Origin: an uncultured Candidatus Melainabacteria bacterium | GTDB lineage: Bacteria; Cyanobacteriota; Vampirovibrionia; Gastranaerophilales; Gastranaerophilaceae | Direction of reading: 5' to 3' | DNA: 8,940 bases | Assembly: GCA_937895785.1 (NCBI GenBank) | Contig: CALBKW010000069.1 | Span: 1-8,940 of the forward strand | Shown here: piece by piece, positions 1-6,490 of the stretch | Position numbering within the stretch: position 1 is the stretch's first letter | Layout: the number at the start of each line of letters is the position of its first letter | Notes under the pieces: model-generated | The model's input: only the letters and a program-made list of their open reading frames with translations | Told to the model about the DNA's origin: nothing | Database searches by the model: none | Program-made: the position numbers and the translations under genes

Positions 1-373
1 AGTTGTTTTTGAGAATCAGTTGTCAGAAATCATCGAAAAAGAGGATTTAAAAGATTACATAAAAGAGCAAAATAGTATTAAGCCAGCACCAAAGACTTAC
101 AATGATTTTCTTCAAATACAAGAAGGTCAGATGTATAGAAGACAGTTGAGTCCACAAGAAAGACAATATTTAATTTCAAATTCTTACGGTCAATATGATC
201 CACAAGTTATGGACGATATCTATTCAGAAGGTACACTTGATGGGAATAATGTAGAACTTGAAAAAGAAATGATGGATTTGACTAAGAACGGTACAAAATA
301 TCTAATGTTATCAAACTTAGAACGAAAATATTTCTCAAATATTTCAGAAGTACTCCGTGGTGGCGGACAATAA
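1..373 (+). CDS. flgB: Flagellar proximal rod protein FlgB, 5'-truncated by window edge
   Basis: The frame is open from the first bases (VVFENQLSEII...) to the TAA at 371-373, so the gene starts upstream of the window. A TTG at 20 is only an internal codon. FlgB builds the proximal rod that joins the MS ring to the rest of the flagellar axle, and is exported by the flagellar type III system. The visible part begins where FlgB family members usually have the 'F-E-x-x-L' segment that follows the N-terminal rod motif. It ends with the diagnostic DGNNVELEKEMMDL segment and a C-terminal amphipathic helix (residues YLMLSNLERKYFSNISEVL). About 123 residues are visible, and roughly 25-40 N-terminal residues should be missing. 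flgC follows after 48 bases, which is the usual flgB-flgC order, and this supports the assignment. No terminator or clear promoter lies between them. Confidence 0.93.
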   Translation, partial: VVFENQLSEIIEKEDLKDYIKEQNSIKPAPKTYNDFLQIQEGQMYRRQLSPQERQYLISNSYGQYDPQVMDDIYSEGTLDGNNVELEKEMMDLTKNGTKYLMLSNLERKYFSNISEVLRGGGQ

Positions 374-421
374 TACACAAAGTGTGAAGTGAAATAATTT
401 ATTTAGACAAAGGGTGGAAAA

Positions 422-928
422 ATGAGCCTAAATACATTTGATATCGCAGCATCTGGTATGACTGCACAAAGAATAAAAATGGATACTGTTGCAAGTAATA
501 TTGCAAACGTTAATACAACTCGTAATCCAGACGGTAGTAAAGGTGTTTACGTCAAAAAGAGCGTAAGTTTTAAAGCGATTTACGAAGATGAATTGTCGCG
601 AGGTGCAAGAAACTTTGCTGCAAACTCTACAGATGCTAAATTTGACCCAAAAACAGGTGGTTTTACAATTAATACAGGATTTGCAATGAACCAAGGTTTA
701 ATCTCAAACGGTGTTAGAGTTGAGTCAATTCATGAATCTGACCATCCAACAAAGATGATTTATGATCCAAATCATCCAGATGCAGATGCCGAGGGTTATG
801 TAGAGTTGCCAAATATTAATGTCGTTGAAGAAATGGTTGATATGGTTTCGGCTTCAAAAGCTTATGAAGCAAACTCTGTTGTTGCTGAAAACGTGAAATC
901 AATGATTCAATCAGCTATGAATATCTAA
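422..928 (+). CDS. flgC: Flagellar proximal rod protein FlgC
   Basis: A 168-residue rod protein, secreted through the flagellar export apparatus and assembled next to FlgB. The N-terminus (residues 5-33, starting FDIAASGMTAQ and containing the SNIANVNTT rod signature) and the C-terminus (PNINVVEEMVDMVSASKAYEAN, about residues 128-149) are the two conserved helical segments. They pack as a coiled coil in axial flagellar proteins. The ATG at 422 is preceded by AGGGTGG at 411-417, a good ribosome binding site. The protein is somewhat longer than the common 134-150 residues. The extra length lies in the middle, around residues 50-90, between the conserved ends. The gene sits between flgB and fliE as in many fla operons, with 26 bases to the fliE start chosen here. 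Confidence 0.97.
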   Translation: MSLNTFDIAASGMTAQRIKMDTVASNIANVNTTRNPDGSKGVYVKKSVSFKAIYEDELSRGARNFAANSTDAKFDPKTGGFTINTGFAMNQGLISNGVRVESIHESDHPTKMIYDPNHPDADAEGYVELPNINVVEEMVDMVSASKAYEANSVVAENVKSMIQSAMNI

Positions 929-954
929 TAAAATAATAACTAAGGGGTGTGGAA

Positions 955-1395
955 ATGGAAATTAATAGTAGTTTACCATATATGCAAAATATAAATTCAG
1001 CATTGAATTTTAATCCAATACAAAATTATAACAATACATTAAAAGGCAATGCCTCTTTTGATGTAAATAAGGGTATTGCAGATAATTTTGACAATATTCT
1101 TCAAGAATCTATGAAGGCTGAGGAAGTTGCGGCAGCAAGAAAATTTAATAATATGTCACCAGTTGACAGTTTAATGGGTTCAATTGAAAAAGCTTTTGGA
1201 AACGGTTTAGATGACGTTAATGAAAAAAGATTAGAAGCTGATGCTATGCAAGAGGCGTTTGCGAGAGGTGAAGACGTTAGCGTTCACGATATGATGATTG
1301 CTTCAGAAAAAGCGACATTAAGCTTGCAAATGGCAATGCAAATCAGAAATAAAATGATTTCAGCATATACTGATATTAAAAATATGAATTTCTAA
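955..1395 (+). CDS. fliE: Flagellar hook-basal body complex protein FliE
   Basis: FliE is the adaptor between the FliF MS ring and the rod. The conserved C-terminal half is clear: an ADAMQEAFARGEDVSVHDMM stretch, then IASEKATLSLQMAMQIRNKM and a final AYTDIKNM. This matches the family pattern of HDVMIA-EKA followed by QVRNKLVEAY. I chose the ATG at 955 because AAGGGG at 942-947 lies seven bases upstream. An in-frame GTG at 949 would overlap that ribosome binding site and would add only two residues. At 146 residues it is longer than the usual 100-115. The extra part is an Asn-rich, low-complexity N-terminus of roughly 40 residues. It is the last gene before the hairpin at 1417-1452, so it probably ends the first transcription unit seen here. 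Confidence 0.95.
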   Translation: MEINSSLPYMQNINSALNFNPIQNYNNTLKGNASFDVNKGIADNFDNILQESMKAEEVAAARKFNNMSPVDSLMGSIEKAFGNGLDDVNEKRLEADAMQEAFARGEDVSVHDMMIASEKATLSLQMAMQIRNKMISAYTDIKNMNF

Positions 1396-1416
1396 AATGC
1401 TTTTTTGAAAGAATAA

Positions 1417-1452
1417 AAAGGCGCGGGGTGCAAACATGCACCCCGCGCCTTT
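1417..1452. terminator. GC-rich hairpin downstream of fliE, probable terminator
   Basis: A perfect 16-bp inverted repeat (arms 1417-1432 and 1437-1452, loop aaca) contains a GC-rich core, ggcgcggggtgca, in a strongly AT-rich setting. It begins 21 bases after the fliE stop. On the + strand it is followed only by a weak T run (ctttattcctt). On the - strand it is followed by five Ts. As an intrinsic terminator it would therefore look better for leftward transcription, although no leftward gene lies upstream of it. Partial termination or 3'-end stabilisation of the flgB-flgC-fliE message is the likeliest role. Confidence 0.75.
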
Positions 1453-1483
1453 ATTCCTTAAACGTAAAGGGAACTTAACAATT

Positions 1484-1512
1484 TTGAAATTTCTAAAAAA
1501 AAATATTATTAT
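1484..1512 (+). promoter_or_regulatory. Sigma70-type promoter for fliF-fliG-fliH-fliI
   Basis: TTGAAA (1484-1489) and TATTAT (1507-1512) are separated by exactly 17 bases and match the housekeeping consensus at five of six positions each. Transcription would start near 1519, giving a leader of about 30 bases before the fliF ATG. Its place just after the hairpin at 1417-1452 supports a separate transcription start. AT-rich sequence makes chance matches common, so this is a prediction. Confidence 0.6.
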
Positions 1513-1550
1513 ATTGAAGATAACGTGTAACTTGAGGTAATTATAAATAA

Positions 1551-3116
1551 ATGGAAAATAATACAAACGACCACTTAAAGTTGTTTTTCGGTGATATTAA
1601 AAAGTTATGGGATGGGCTTGAAGTTCCACAAAAGTTCGGTCTTATTACTTTATCGTTAGTGACAATCGTTGCTGCTACATATTTTTTAGTCAAATCATTT
1701 GAACCTGATTGGGCGGTTTTATATAATGATTTGCCAGAATCAGATGTTGCAAATATTGCTGAATCATTCAAAAAAAGTGGTCAAGCATACAAAGTTTCAG
1801 AAGACAAAAAAGCAATTATGGTTCCAAGTAAAGATAAAGATGACTTGAGAATCTTTGTTGCTGAAAATGACTTGATTTCTAATCAAGCTCCAGGGTTTGA
1901 ATTGTTAGACGATATGCAATTAGGCTCAACAGAGTTTAAAAATAAATTGACAAAACAAAGAATTTTCCAAGGTGAAATTACACGTTCTATTGAAAAAATG
2001 AACGGTATTAAAAGTTGTAGAGTTCAATTAGCTGATCCTGAACGTTCTATTTTTGAAGACAAAGATGAAGCTCCAACGGCTTCTGTAATGCTTATTTTGG
2101 ATAATGGCTATAGATTAAAATCATCTCAAGTTAAAGCTATCAAAAATCTTGTAGCCTATGCAGTTCCAAGAATGACTCCAGATAGAGTATTTATTACAGA
2201 CCAAAATGGTGCTAGTTTGTCAGATGAAACAGGCAAAAATAATAACGATATGGAATCATTTAAGTCTAATGCTGAAAAACAAACTGCAGATAAGATTACA
2301 CAAGTTTTAGAAAAAATTGTTGGCAAAGGTAATGTTTCGGTTCAAGTTTCGGCTGATATTGATTTTAACTCAACTAGAGCAACTATTGAAACTTACGTTC
2401 CTGTGGGTGATGGTGAAAACGGTTATAAAGGTGTTATGACAAATTCTCAATCAGAGGTTGAAACATATGAAAATCCTAACCAAGCACCAGTTAATGCAAA
2501 TGTTCAAGCAAGAAACTTAAATTATGCAAAAGAAAAGAACTCTGTAAACTACAGTGTATCAAAAGAAGTTAAACAAGTTGTTTATGCTCCAGGTACTGTA
2601 AAGAGAATGACAATTGCCGTTGCAGTAAACAAAATTTTAACAGATAAAGAAAAAGAAGAATTGCAAAACCTTGTTCTATCTGCCTCAGGTGCAAATTATG
2701 AACGTGGTGACGTTATCACTGTTTCTAGTTTGCAATTTGAATCTATTGCAGAAGAAAAAGCAAAGCAAGCTCAATTGGATAAAGAAATTAAGAAAAAATC
2801 AACAGTAGATTACTTAACAAAAGACTTAGGACCATTGTTAGTTGTTTTAATTTTAGGTCTAGCGGCTTTATTTGTAATCCGAGGTGTTGTAAACAGATTT
2901 GGTCAAGCATTTGAAAAACCTGAAAAACAAACTTTCGAACCTGTATTACCACCAATTGAGGATAATTTAGATGTTCTAATGTCTCCAGATAATATGCCTA
3001 AAATTGAGGCTAATATTGATCCAGAATTAGAACGAGCAAAAATGGAAATAAACGATACAATTATGGCAGATCCTGCTGAGGCTGCAAGATTGCTAGTTTC
3101 ATTTATTAAGGAATAA
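1551..3116 (+). CDS. fliF: Flagellar MS-ring protein FliF
   Basis: FliF forms the membrane-embedded MS ring, the first structure built in the flagellum and the platform for FliG. The 521 residues fit the family length of about 520-560. Two transmembrane helices bracket a large periplasmic part: residues 29-47 (FGLITLSLVTIVAATYFLV) and about 426-447 (LGPLLVVLILGLAALFVI). Between them are the YscJ/FliF ring-building domains, with the hallmark stretch RVQLADPERSIFEDKDEAPT followed by ASVMLILDNG, QVKAIKNLVAYAVP and VFITDQNG. The cytoplasmic C-terminus ends in ADPAEAARLLVSFIKE, the FliG-binding helix. The ATG at 1551 follows GAGGT at 1534-1538; the 12-base spacing is rather long. fliG begins five bases after the stop, so translation of the two is probably linked, which fits their direct physical contact. 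Confidence 0.98.
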   Translation: MENNTNDHLKLFFGDIKKLWDGLEVPQKFGLITLSLVTIVAATYFLVKSFEPDWAVLYNDLPESDVANIAESFKKSGQAYKVSEDKKAIMVPSKDKDDLRIFVAENDLISNQAPGFELLDDMQLGSTEFKNKLTKQRIFQGEITRSIEKMNGIKSCRVQLADPERSIFEDKDEAPTASVMLILDNGYRLKSSQVKAIKNLVAYAVPRMTPDRVFITDQNGASLSDETGKNNNDMESFKSNAEKQTADKITQVLEKIVGKGNVSVQVSADIDFNSTRATIETYVPVGDGENGYKGVMTNSQSEVETYENPNQAPVNANVQARNLNYAKEKNSVNYSVSKEVKQVVYAPGTVKRMTIAVAVNKILTDKEKEELQNLVLSASGANYERGDVITVSSLQFESIAEEKAKQAQLDKEIKKKSTVDYLTKDLGPLLVVLILGLAALFVIRGVVNRFGQAFEKPEKQTFEPVLPPIEDNLDVLMSPDNMPKIEANIDPELERAKMEINDTIMADPAEAARLLVSFIKE

Positions 3117-3121
3117 AGATT

Positions 3122-4225
3122 ATGGCGATGAATAATTATGGTGGAACTCCAATAGGAAGTACAACATTAAGTAATAATATTAACTCAATAAGTAACACCT
3201 TACTTTCTCAACAAAATATTGTTGCAATGAATTCAACTCAAAAAGTTGCGGCACTATTGATTTTGTTAGGACCAGTAACTGCAGCAGAAGTGTTGAAAAA
3301 TATTACGGATAATGATTTGTTGGAACAAATTGCATTAGAAATTGCAAGTTTAAATAAAGTTCCAGTAGAATCTCTTGTTGGTATTTTGGAAGAATTTAGA
3401 AGCTTGTTCCAAGCAAGTCGTTACCTTGCAAAAGGTGGTAAAGATTATGCTAAACAAGTTTTGGAATTGACTTATGGTCCAGAACAAGCAAAAAGAATTA
3501 TGGCAAGGTTGGAAGCTATGATGAATGCTAATCCATTCCAGTTCTTTAATGAAGCCGATCCTGTTCAATTGGCAACATCATTCCAAAATGAAAATCCACA
3601 ACTTATTGCTTTGATTTTGGCTTATTTACAGCCAGCTCAATCAGCAAGAGTTTTGAATAACTTAACTCCAGAAGTTCAGGCTCAAGTTGCAATCAAAATT
3701 GCAGATATGGATACAACAAACCCAGAAATTTTGGCTGATATCGAAAAAATTGTAGAAACTAAGTTCTCATCAGTAATGGTTCAAGACTTCTCTCAAGCTG
3801 GTGGTATTGATACATTGGCAAGTATTTTGAACCGTGCGGATAGACAAACTGAACGTAATGTTCTTGAATTGTTAGAAATCGAAAATCCAACTCTTGCGGA
3901 TGAAGTAAGAGAATTGATGTTCGTATTTGAAGACATACTTACTCTTGACGATAGAACAATTCAACGCGTATTACGTGAAGTTAATACAAAAGATTTGGCA
4001 TTGTCACTTAAAGGTACTAAAGAAGAAGTTAGAGAAAAAATCTTCAAGAACATGTCAGAACGTGCACAAAAAATGTTACGTGATGATATGGAATACTTAG
4101 GACCTGTACGTGCAAAAGAAGTTCAAGATGTACAAGCTTCAATTTGTGCTACTATTAAGGCTTTAGAAGCGGCAGGTGAAATTGTAATCGAACGTGACCC
4201 AGGTGAGGAAGAATTCATTGACTAG
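3122..4225 (+). CDS. fliG: Flagellar motor switch protein FliG
   Basis: FliG is the rotor protein that binds FliF, forms part of the C ring and interacts with the stator to generate torque. The FliG core starts near residue 36 (STQKVAALLILLGPVTAAEV). The middle domain carries ENPQ at 157-160 where the family usually has EHPQ. The C-terminal torque domain is well kept: FVFEDILTLDDRTIQRVLRE, then the LSLKG, MSERA, LRDDM and LGPVR motifs, which hold the charged residues known to face the stator. At 367 residues it is about 30 longer than usual, because of an Asn/Ser-rich N-terminal extension of about 35 residues. The ATG at 3122 is preferred because AAGGA (3108-3112), inside the end of fliF, lies nine bases upstream. 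The ATG at 3227, which would give the normal length, has no ribosome binding site. Confidence 0.97.
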   Translation: MAMNNYGGTPIGSTTLSNNINSISNTLLSQQNIVAMNSTQKVAALLILLGPVTAAEVLKNITDNDLLEQIALEIASLNKVPVESLVGILEEFRSLFQASRYLAKGGKDYAKQVLELTYGPEQAKRIMARLEAMMNANPFQFFNEADPVQLATSFQNENPQLIALILAYLQPAQSARVLNNLTPEVQAQVAIKIADMDTTNPEILADIEKIVETKFSSVMVQDFSQAGGIDTLASILNRADRQTERNVLELLEIENPTLADEVRELMFVFEDILTLDDRTIQRVLREVNTKDLALSLKGTKEEVREKIFKNMSERAQKMLRDDMEYLGPVRAKEVQDVQASICATIKALEAAGEIVIERDPGEEEFID

Positions 4226-5192
4226 GATTAAAGCATCAGAAATTCAAATGGGTTCTAATTTTGTTATGCCTATTGACAATCCCTATAAAGAGATTGAAAC
4301 AAGGGCTGAACAAATTATAAAAACTGCTGAATTGCAAAAACAGCAGTTAATTCAAGCTGGGCAAAAACAAGCTAATGAAATTATTGCACAAGCTCAACAA
4401 CTCGTAGAACAAGCAAAACAAGAGTGTGCAAACCTTATTGAAGCTGCAAAAAATGAGGCAACTACGGAAGGTGTAAAAATCCGTGAAATGGCTCAAAAAG
4501 AGGGCTATGAAGATGGATACAAGCAAGGCTTTAATGAAGGCACAAATTCTTTAGAAGAAAAATTTAATGCTTTAGACTTGTTTGCTCAAGCACAATATGA
4601 CGTAAAGCACAATATAATTAAGTCTGCGGAACTTGATATTGTAGATTTGGTTTTAGCGATTGCACGTAAAGTTTGTAAGAAATCTTTGGACGAAGATACA
4701 GAAATTCTGAAAAATATTACAGTTGATGCGATTAAGCAATTGAAAGACAAGGAAAGTATTACAATTACTATAAGTCCAGAGTTGGCTGAAAAAATTTACT
4801 CAATTTCAGACAAGTTGAAAGAGGAAGTTCCAAAATTAAATTCAATCAGAATTATTGAAGATGCAAATGTTTCTGCTGACGGCACTATTGTTGAAACTCC
4901 GCTTTCTCGTGTTGATTCACGACTAAAAACTCAAATTGACCAAATTGCAGAAAAAATGATGTCAGAGCATTATTCAACAATAGAAGACGAAGTTGGCGAA
5001 GATAGCAACGCAGATATAGTCAATATTGGTTCGACTCAAGAATTAATAGATAAGAAAGAGTTTTCGGAAGACGAATTAACTCCACCACCTTTGGGCGAAA
5101 CAATTGAACGTATACAACAAGAAAATGCGGAACAAAGCGCCGAAAATGCACCTAAAAATGAGGTTTTGAACAATGACAATAATGTTCAATAA
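4218..5192 (+). CDS. fliH: Flagellar export ATPase regulator/stator FliH
   Basis: FliH binds the ATPase FliI, restrains it and tethers it to the C ring; it is related to the peripheral stalk of F/V-type ATPases. The start chosen is TTG at 4218, eight bases after AGGTGAGGAA (4201-4210). This overlaps the fliG stop by eight bases and gives 324 residues. GTG codons at 4194 and 4203 are in frame but lack a better ribosome binding site. Residues about 35-90 form a Gln/Ala/Lys-rich predicted coiled coil. Next is GYEDGYKQGFNEG (96-108), a GxxxGxxxGxxxG run typical of FliH. The C-terminal FliI-binding domain follows, with DLVLAIARKVCKK and a VSADGTIVETP segment near the end. After about residue 245 there is an acidic, Gln/Asn-rich tail of some 75 residues, longer than in most homologues. 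The 3' end overlaps fliI by 20 bases. Confidence 0.93.
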   Translation: MTRIKASEIQMGSNFVMPIDNPYKEIETRAEQIIKTAELQKQQLIQAGQKQANEIIAQAQQLVEQAKQECANLIEAAKNEATTEGVKIREMAQKEGYEDGYKQGFNEGTNSLEEKFNALDLFAQAQYDVKHNIIKSAELDIVDLVLAIARKVCKKSLDEDTEILKNITVDAIKQLKDKESITITISPELAEKIYSISDKLKEEVPKLNSIRIIEDANVSADGTIVETPLSRVDSRLKTQIDQIAEKMMSEHYSTIEDEVGEDSNADIVNIGSTQELIDKKEFSEDELTPPPLGETIERIQQENAEQSAENAPKNEVLNNDNNVQ

Positions 5193-6489
5193 AGACAAGT
5201 TTTTAGGTTCAATGCAAGATGTAAAGACGATTAAAGAAATCGGCAAGGTTACAGAGATTACGGGCTTAATTATTGAAACCGATGGTCCTGAATCTAGTAT
5301 TGGTGATTTGTGTTATATTTATAAGAAAAATTCTGAAAACCCAATTTGGGCAGAGGTTGTAGGATTTAAAGAAAATAAAATTTTATTAATGCCACTTGGC
5401 TCAATGGACGGAGTTCAACCTGGGGCATTTGTGCTTAATACAGGTGAACCTATGAAAATAAAAGTAGGAAACCAATTGTTGGGAAGAGTTTTAGATGGTT
5501 TAGGTAATCCAATTGATTCTTTAGGCGAAATCTCTTCTCAATGCTATGTTTCAACTTCAGCAAAACCGATTAATCCATTAAAGCGTGCAAGAATTGACAG
5601 TCCTTTGTCGTTGGGTATTAAATCTGTTGATGGATTTATAACTGTTGGTAAAGGTCAAAGAATGGGGATTTTTGCTGGTTCTGGGGTTGGTAAAAGTACT
5701 ACAATGGCAATGATGGCGAAGAATACCTCGGCTGATATTAACGTAATCGCGTTAATAGGGGAACGTGGTCGTGAGGTTCGCGAATTTATTGAAAAGAACT
5801 TAGGACCAGAGGGGATGAAGCGTACAGTTGTTGTTGCTGCAACTTCAGAGCAACCCGATTTAGTAAAAATTAAAGCTGCATTCGTTGCAACTTCTATTGC
5901 TGAATATTTCCGCGACCAAGGACGTGACGTGTTGTTTATGCTTGATTCAGTAACACGTATTGCAATGGCTCAACGTGTTGTCGGACTTAGTGCTGGTGAA
6001 CCCCCAGCAATGAAAGGTTATACTCCAAGTGTATTTGCTATTATGCCTCAATTGATGGAGCGTGCTGGTTGTAATGATAAGGGTTCAATCACAGCACTTT
6101 ATACAGTTTTAGTAGAAGGTGATGATTTTAACGAACCTATTTCTGATACGGCAAGAAGTATCTTGGACGGTCACATTATGCTTTCACGTGATTTGGCTCA
6201 TAGAAACCATTATCCAGCAGTTGATGTGTTACAATCAATCAGCCGTGTTATGGGTGATGTTACAACAAAAGAACACCGAGAGGCTGCAGCAAAAGTCCGT
6301 AACTGGTTAGCAGTTTATAAAAAGAATGAAGATTTGATTAACATTGGCGCTTATGTAAAAGGTTCAGATCCAATGTGTGATGAGGCGATTCGACGAATGA
6401 ACTCCATAAATGGATTCTTATGTCAAAGTACAGCCGATAAATTTGAGTATGAAAATATTGTTGAAGAATTGAAAAAACTTGCAAAATAG
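5173..6489 (+). CDS. fliI: Flagellum-specific ATP synthase/export ATPase FliI
   Basis: FliI is the cytoplasmic hexameric ATPase that helps unfold and feed substrates into the flagellar type III export gate. The 438 residues match the family. Visible motifs are Walker A AGSGVGKS at 168-175, IGERGREVREF around 195-205 with the conserved Glu of the F1-type fold, and Walker B VLFMLD at 253-258. These are followed by the FliI signature SVTRIAMAQRVVGLSAGEPP. The C-terminal domain has SRDLAHRNHYPAVDVLQSISR and NIGAYVKGSDP. The ATG at 5173 has GAGG (5160-5163) nine bases upstream. A second ATG at 5182 has no better site. It starts inside the end of fliH, which suggests translational coupling of partners that form a FliH2-FliI complex. 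It ends the flagellar run: the next gene converges on it one base downstream, and fliJ does not follow. Confidence 0.98.
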   Translation: MTIMFNKDKFLGSMQDVKTIKEIGKVTEITGLIIETDGPESSIGDLCYIYKKNSENPIWAEVVGFKENKILLMPLGSMDGVQPGAFVLNTGEPMKIKVGNQLLGRVLDGLGNPIDSLGEISSQCYVSTSAKPINPLKRARIDSPLSLGIKSVDGFITVGKGQRMGIFAGSGVGKSTTMAMMAKNTSADINVIALIGERGREVREFIEKNLGPEGMKRTVVVAATSEQPDLVKIKAAFVATSIAEYFRDQGRDVLFMLDSVTRIAMAQRVVGLSAGEPPAMKGYTPSVFAIMPQLMERAGCNDKGSITALYTVLVEGDDFNEPISDTARSILDGHIMLSRDLAHRNHYPAVDVLQSISRVMGDVTTKEHREAAAKVRNWLAVYKKNEDLINIGAYVKGSDPMCDEAIRRMNSINGFLCQSTADKFEYENIVEELKKLAK

Positions 6490-6490
6490 A

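Noticed and set aside
20..373. TTG at 20 as the start of the first gene
   Set aside because: The frame is open to the window edge, and the residues before it (VVFENQ) continue the FlgB alignment. The gene is truncated by the window, not short.
428..694. Antisense open frame inside flgC (and similar frames inside fliE, fliF, fliG, fliI, the peptidase and the prepilin gene)
   Set aside because: They lie wholly or largely within strongly supported genes, have no ribosome binding site, and have odd composition (for example very Cys-rich). They are shadow frames.
949..957. GTG at 949 as the fliE start
   Set aside because: It overlaps the AAGGGGTG ribosome binding site, which is correctly spaced for the ATG at 955.
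1396..1550. Sigma-54 or sigma-28 flagellar promoter before fliF
   Set aside because: No GG-N10-GC element at the right spacing and no TAAA-N15-GCCGATAA-like pair was seen. The sigma70-like pair is the better match.
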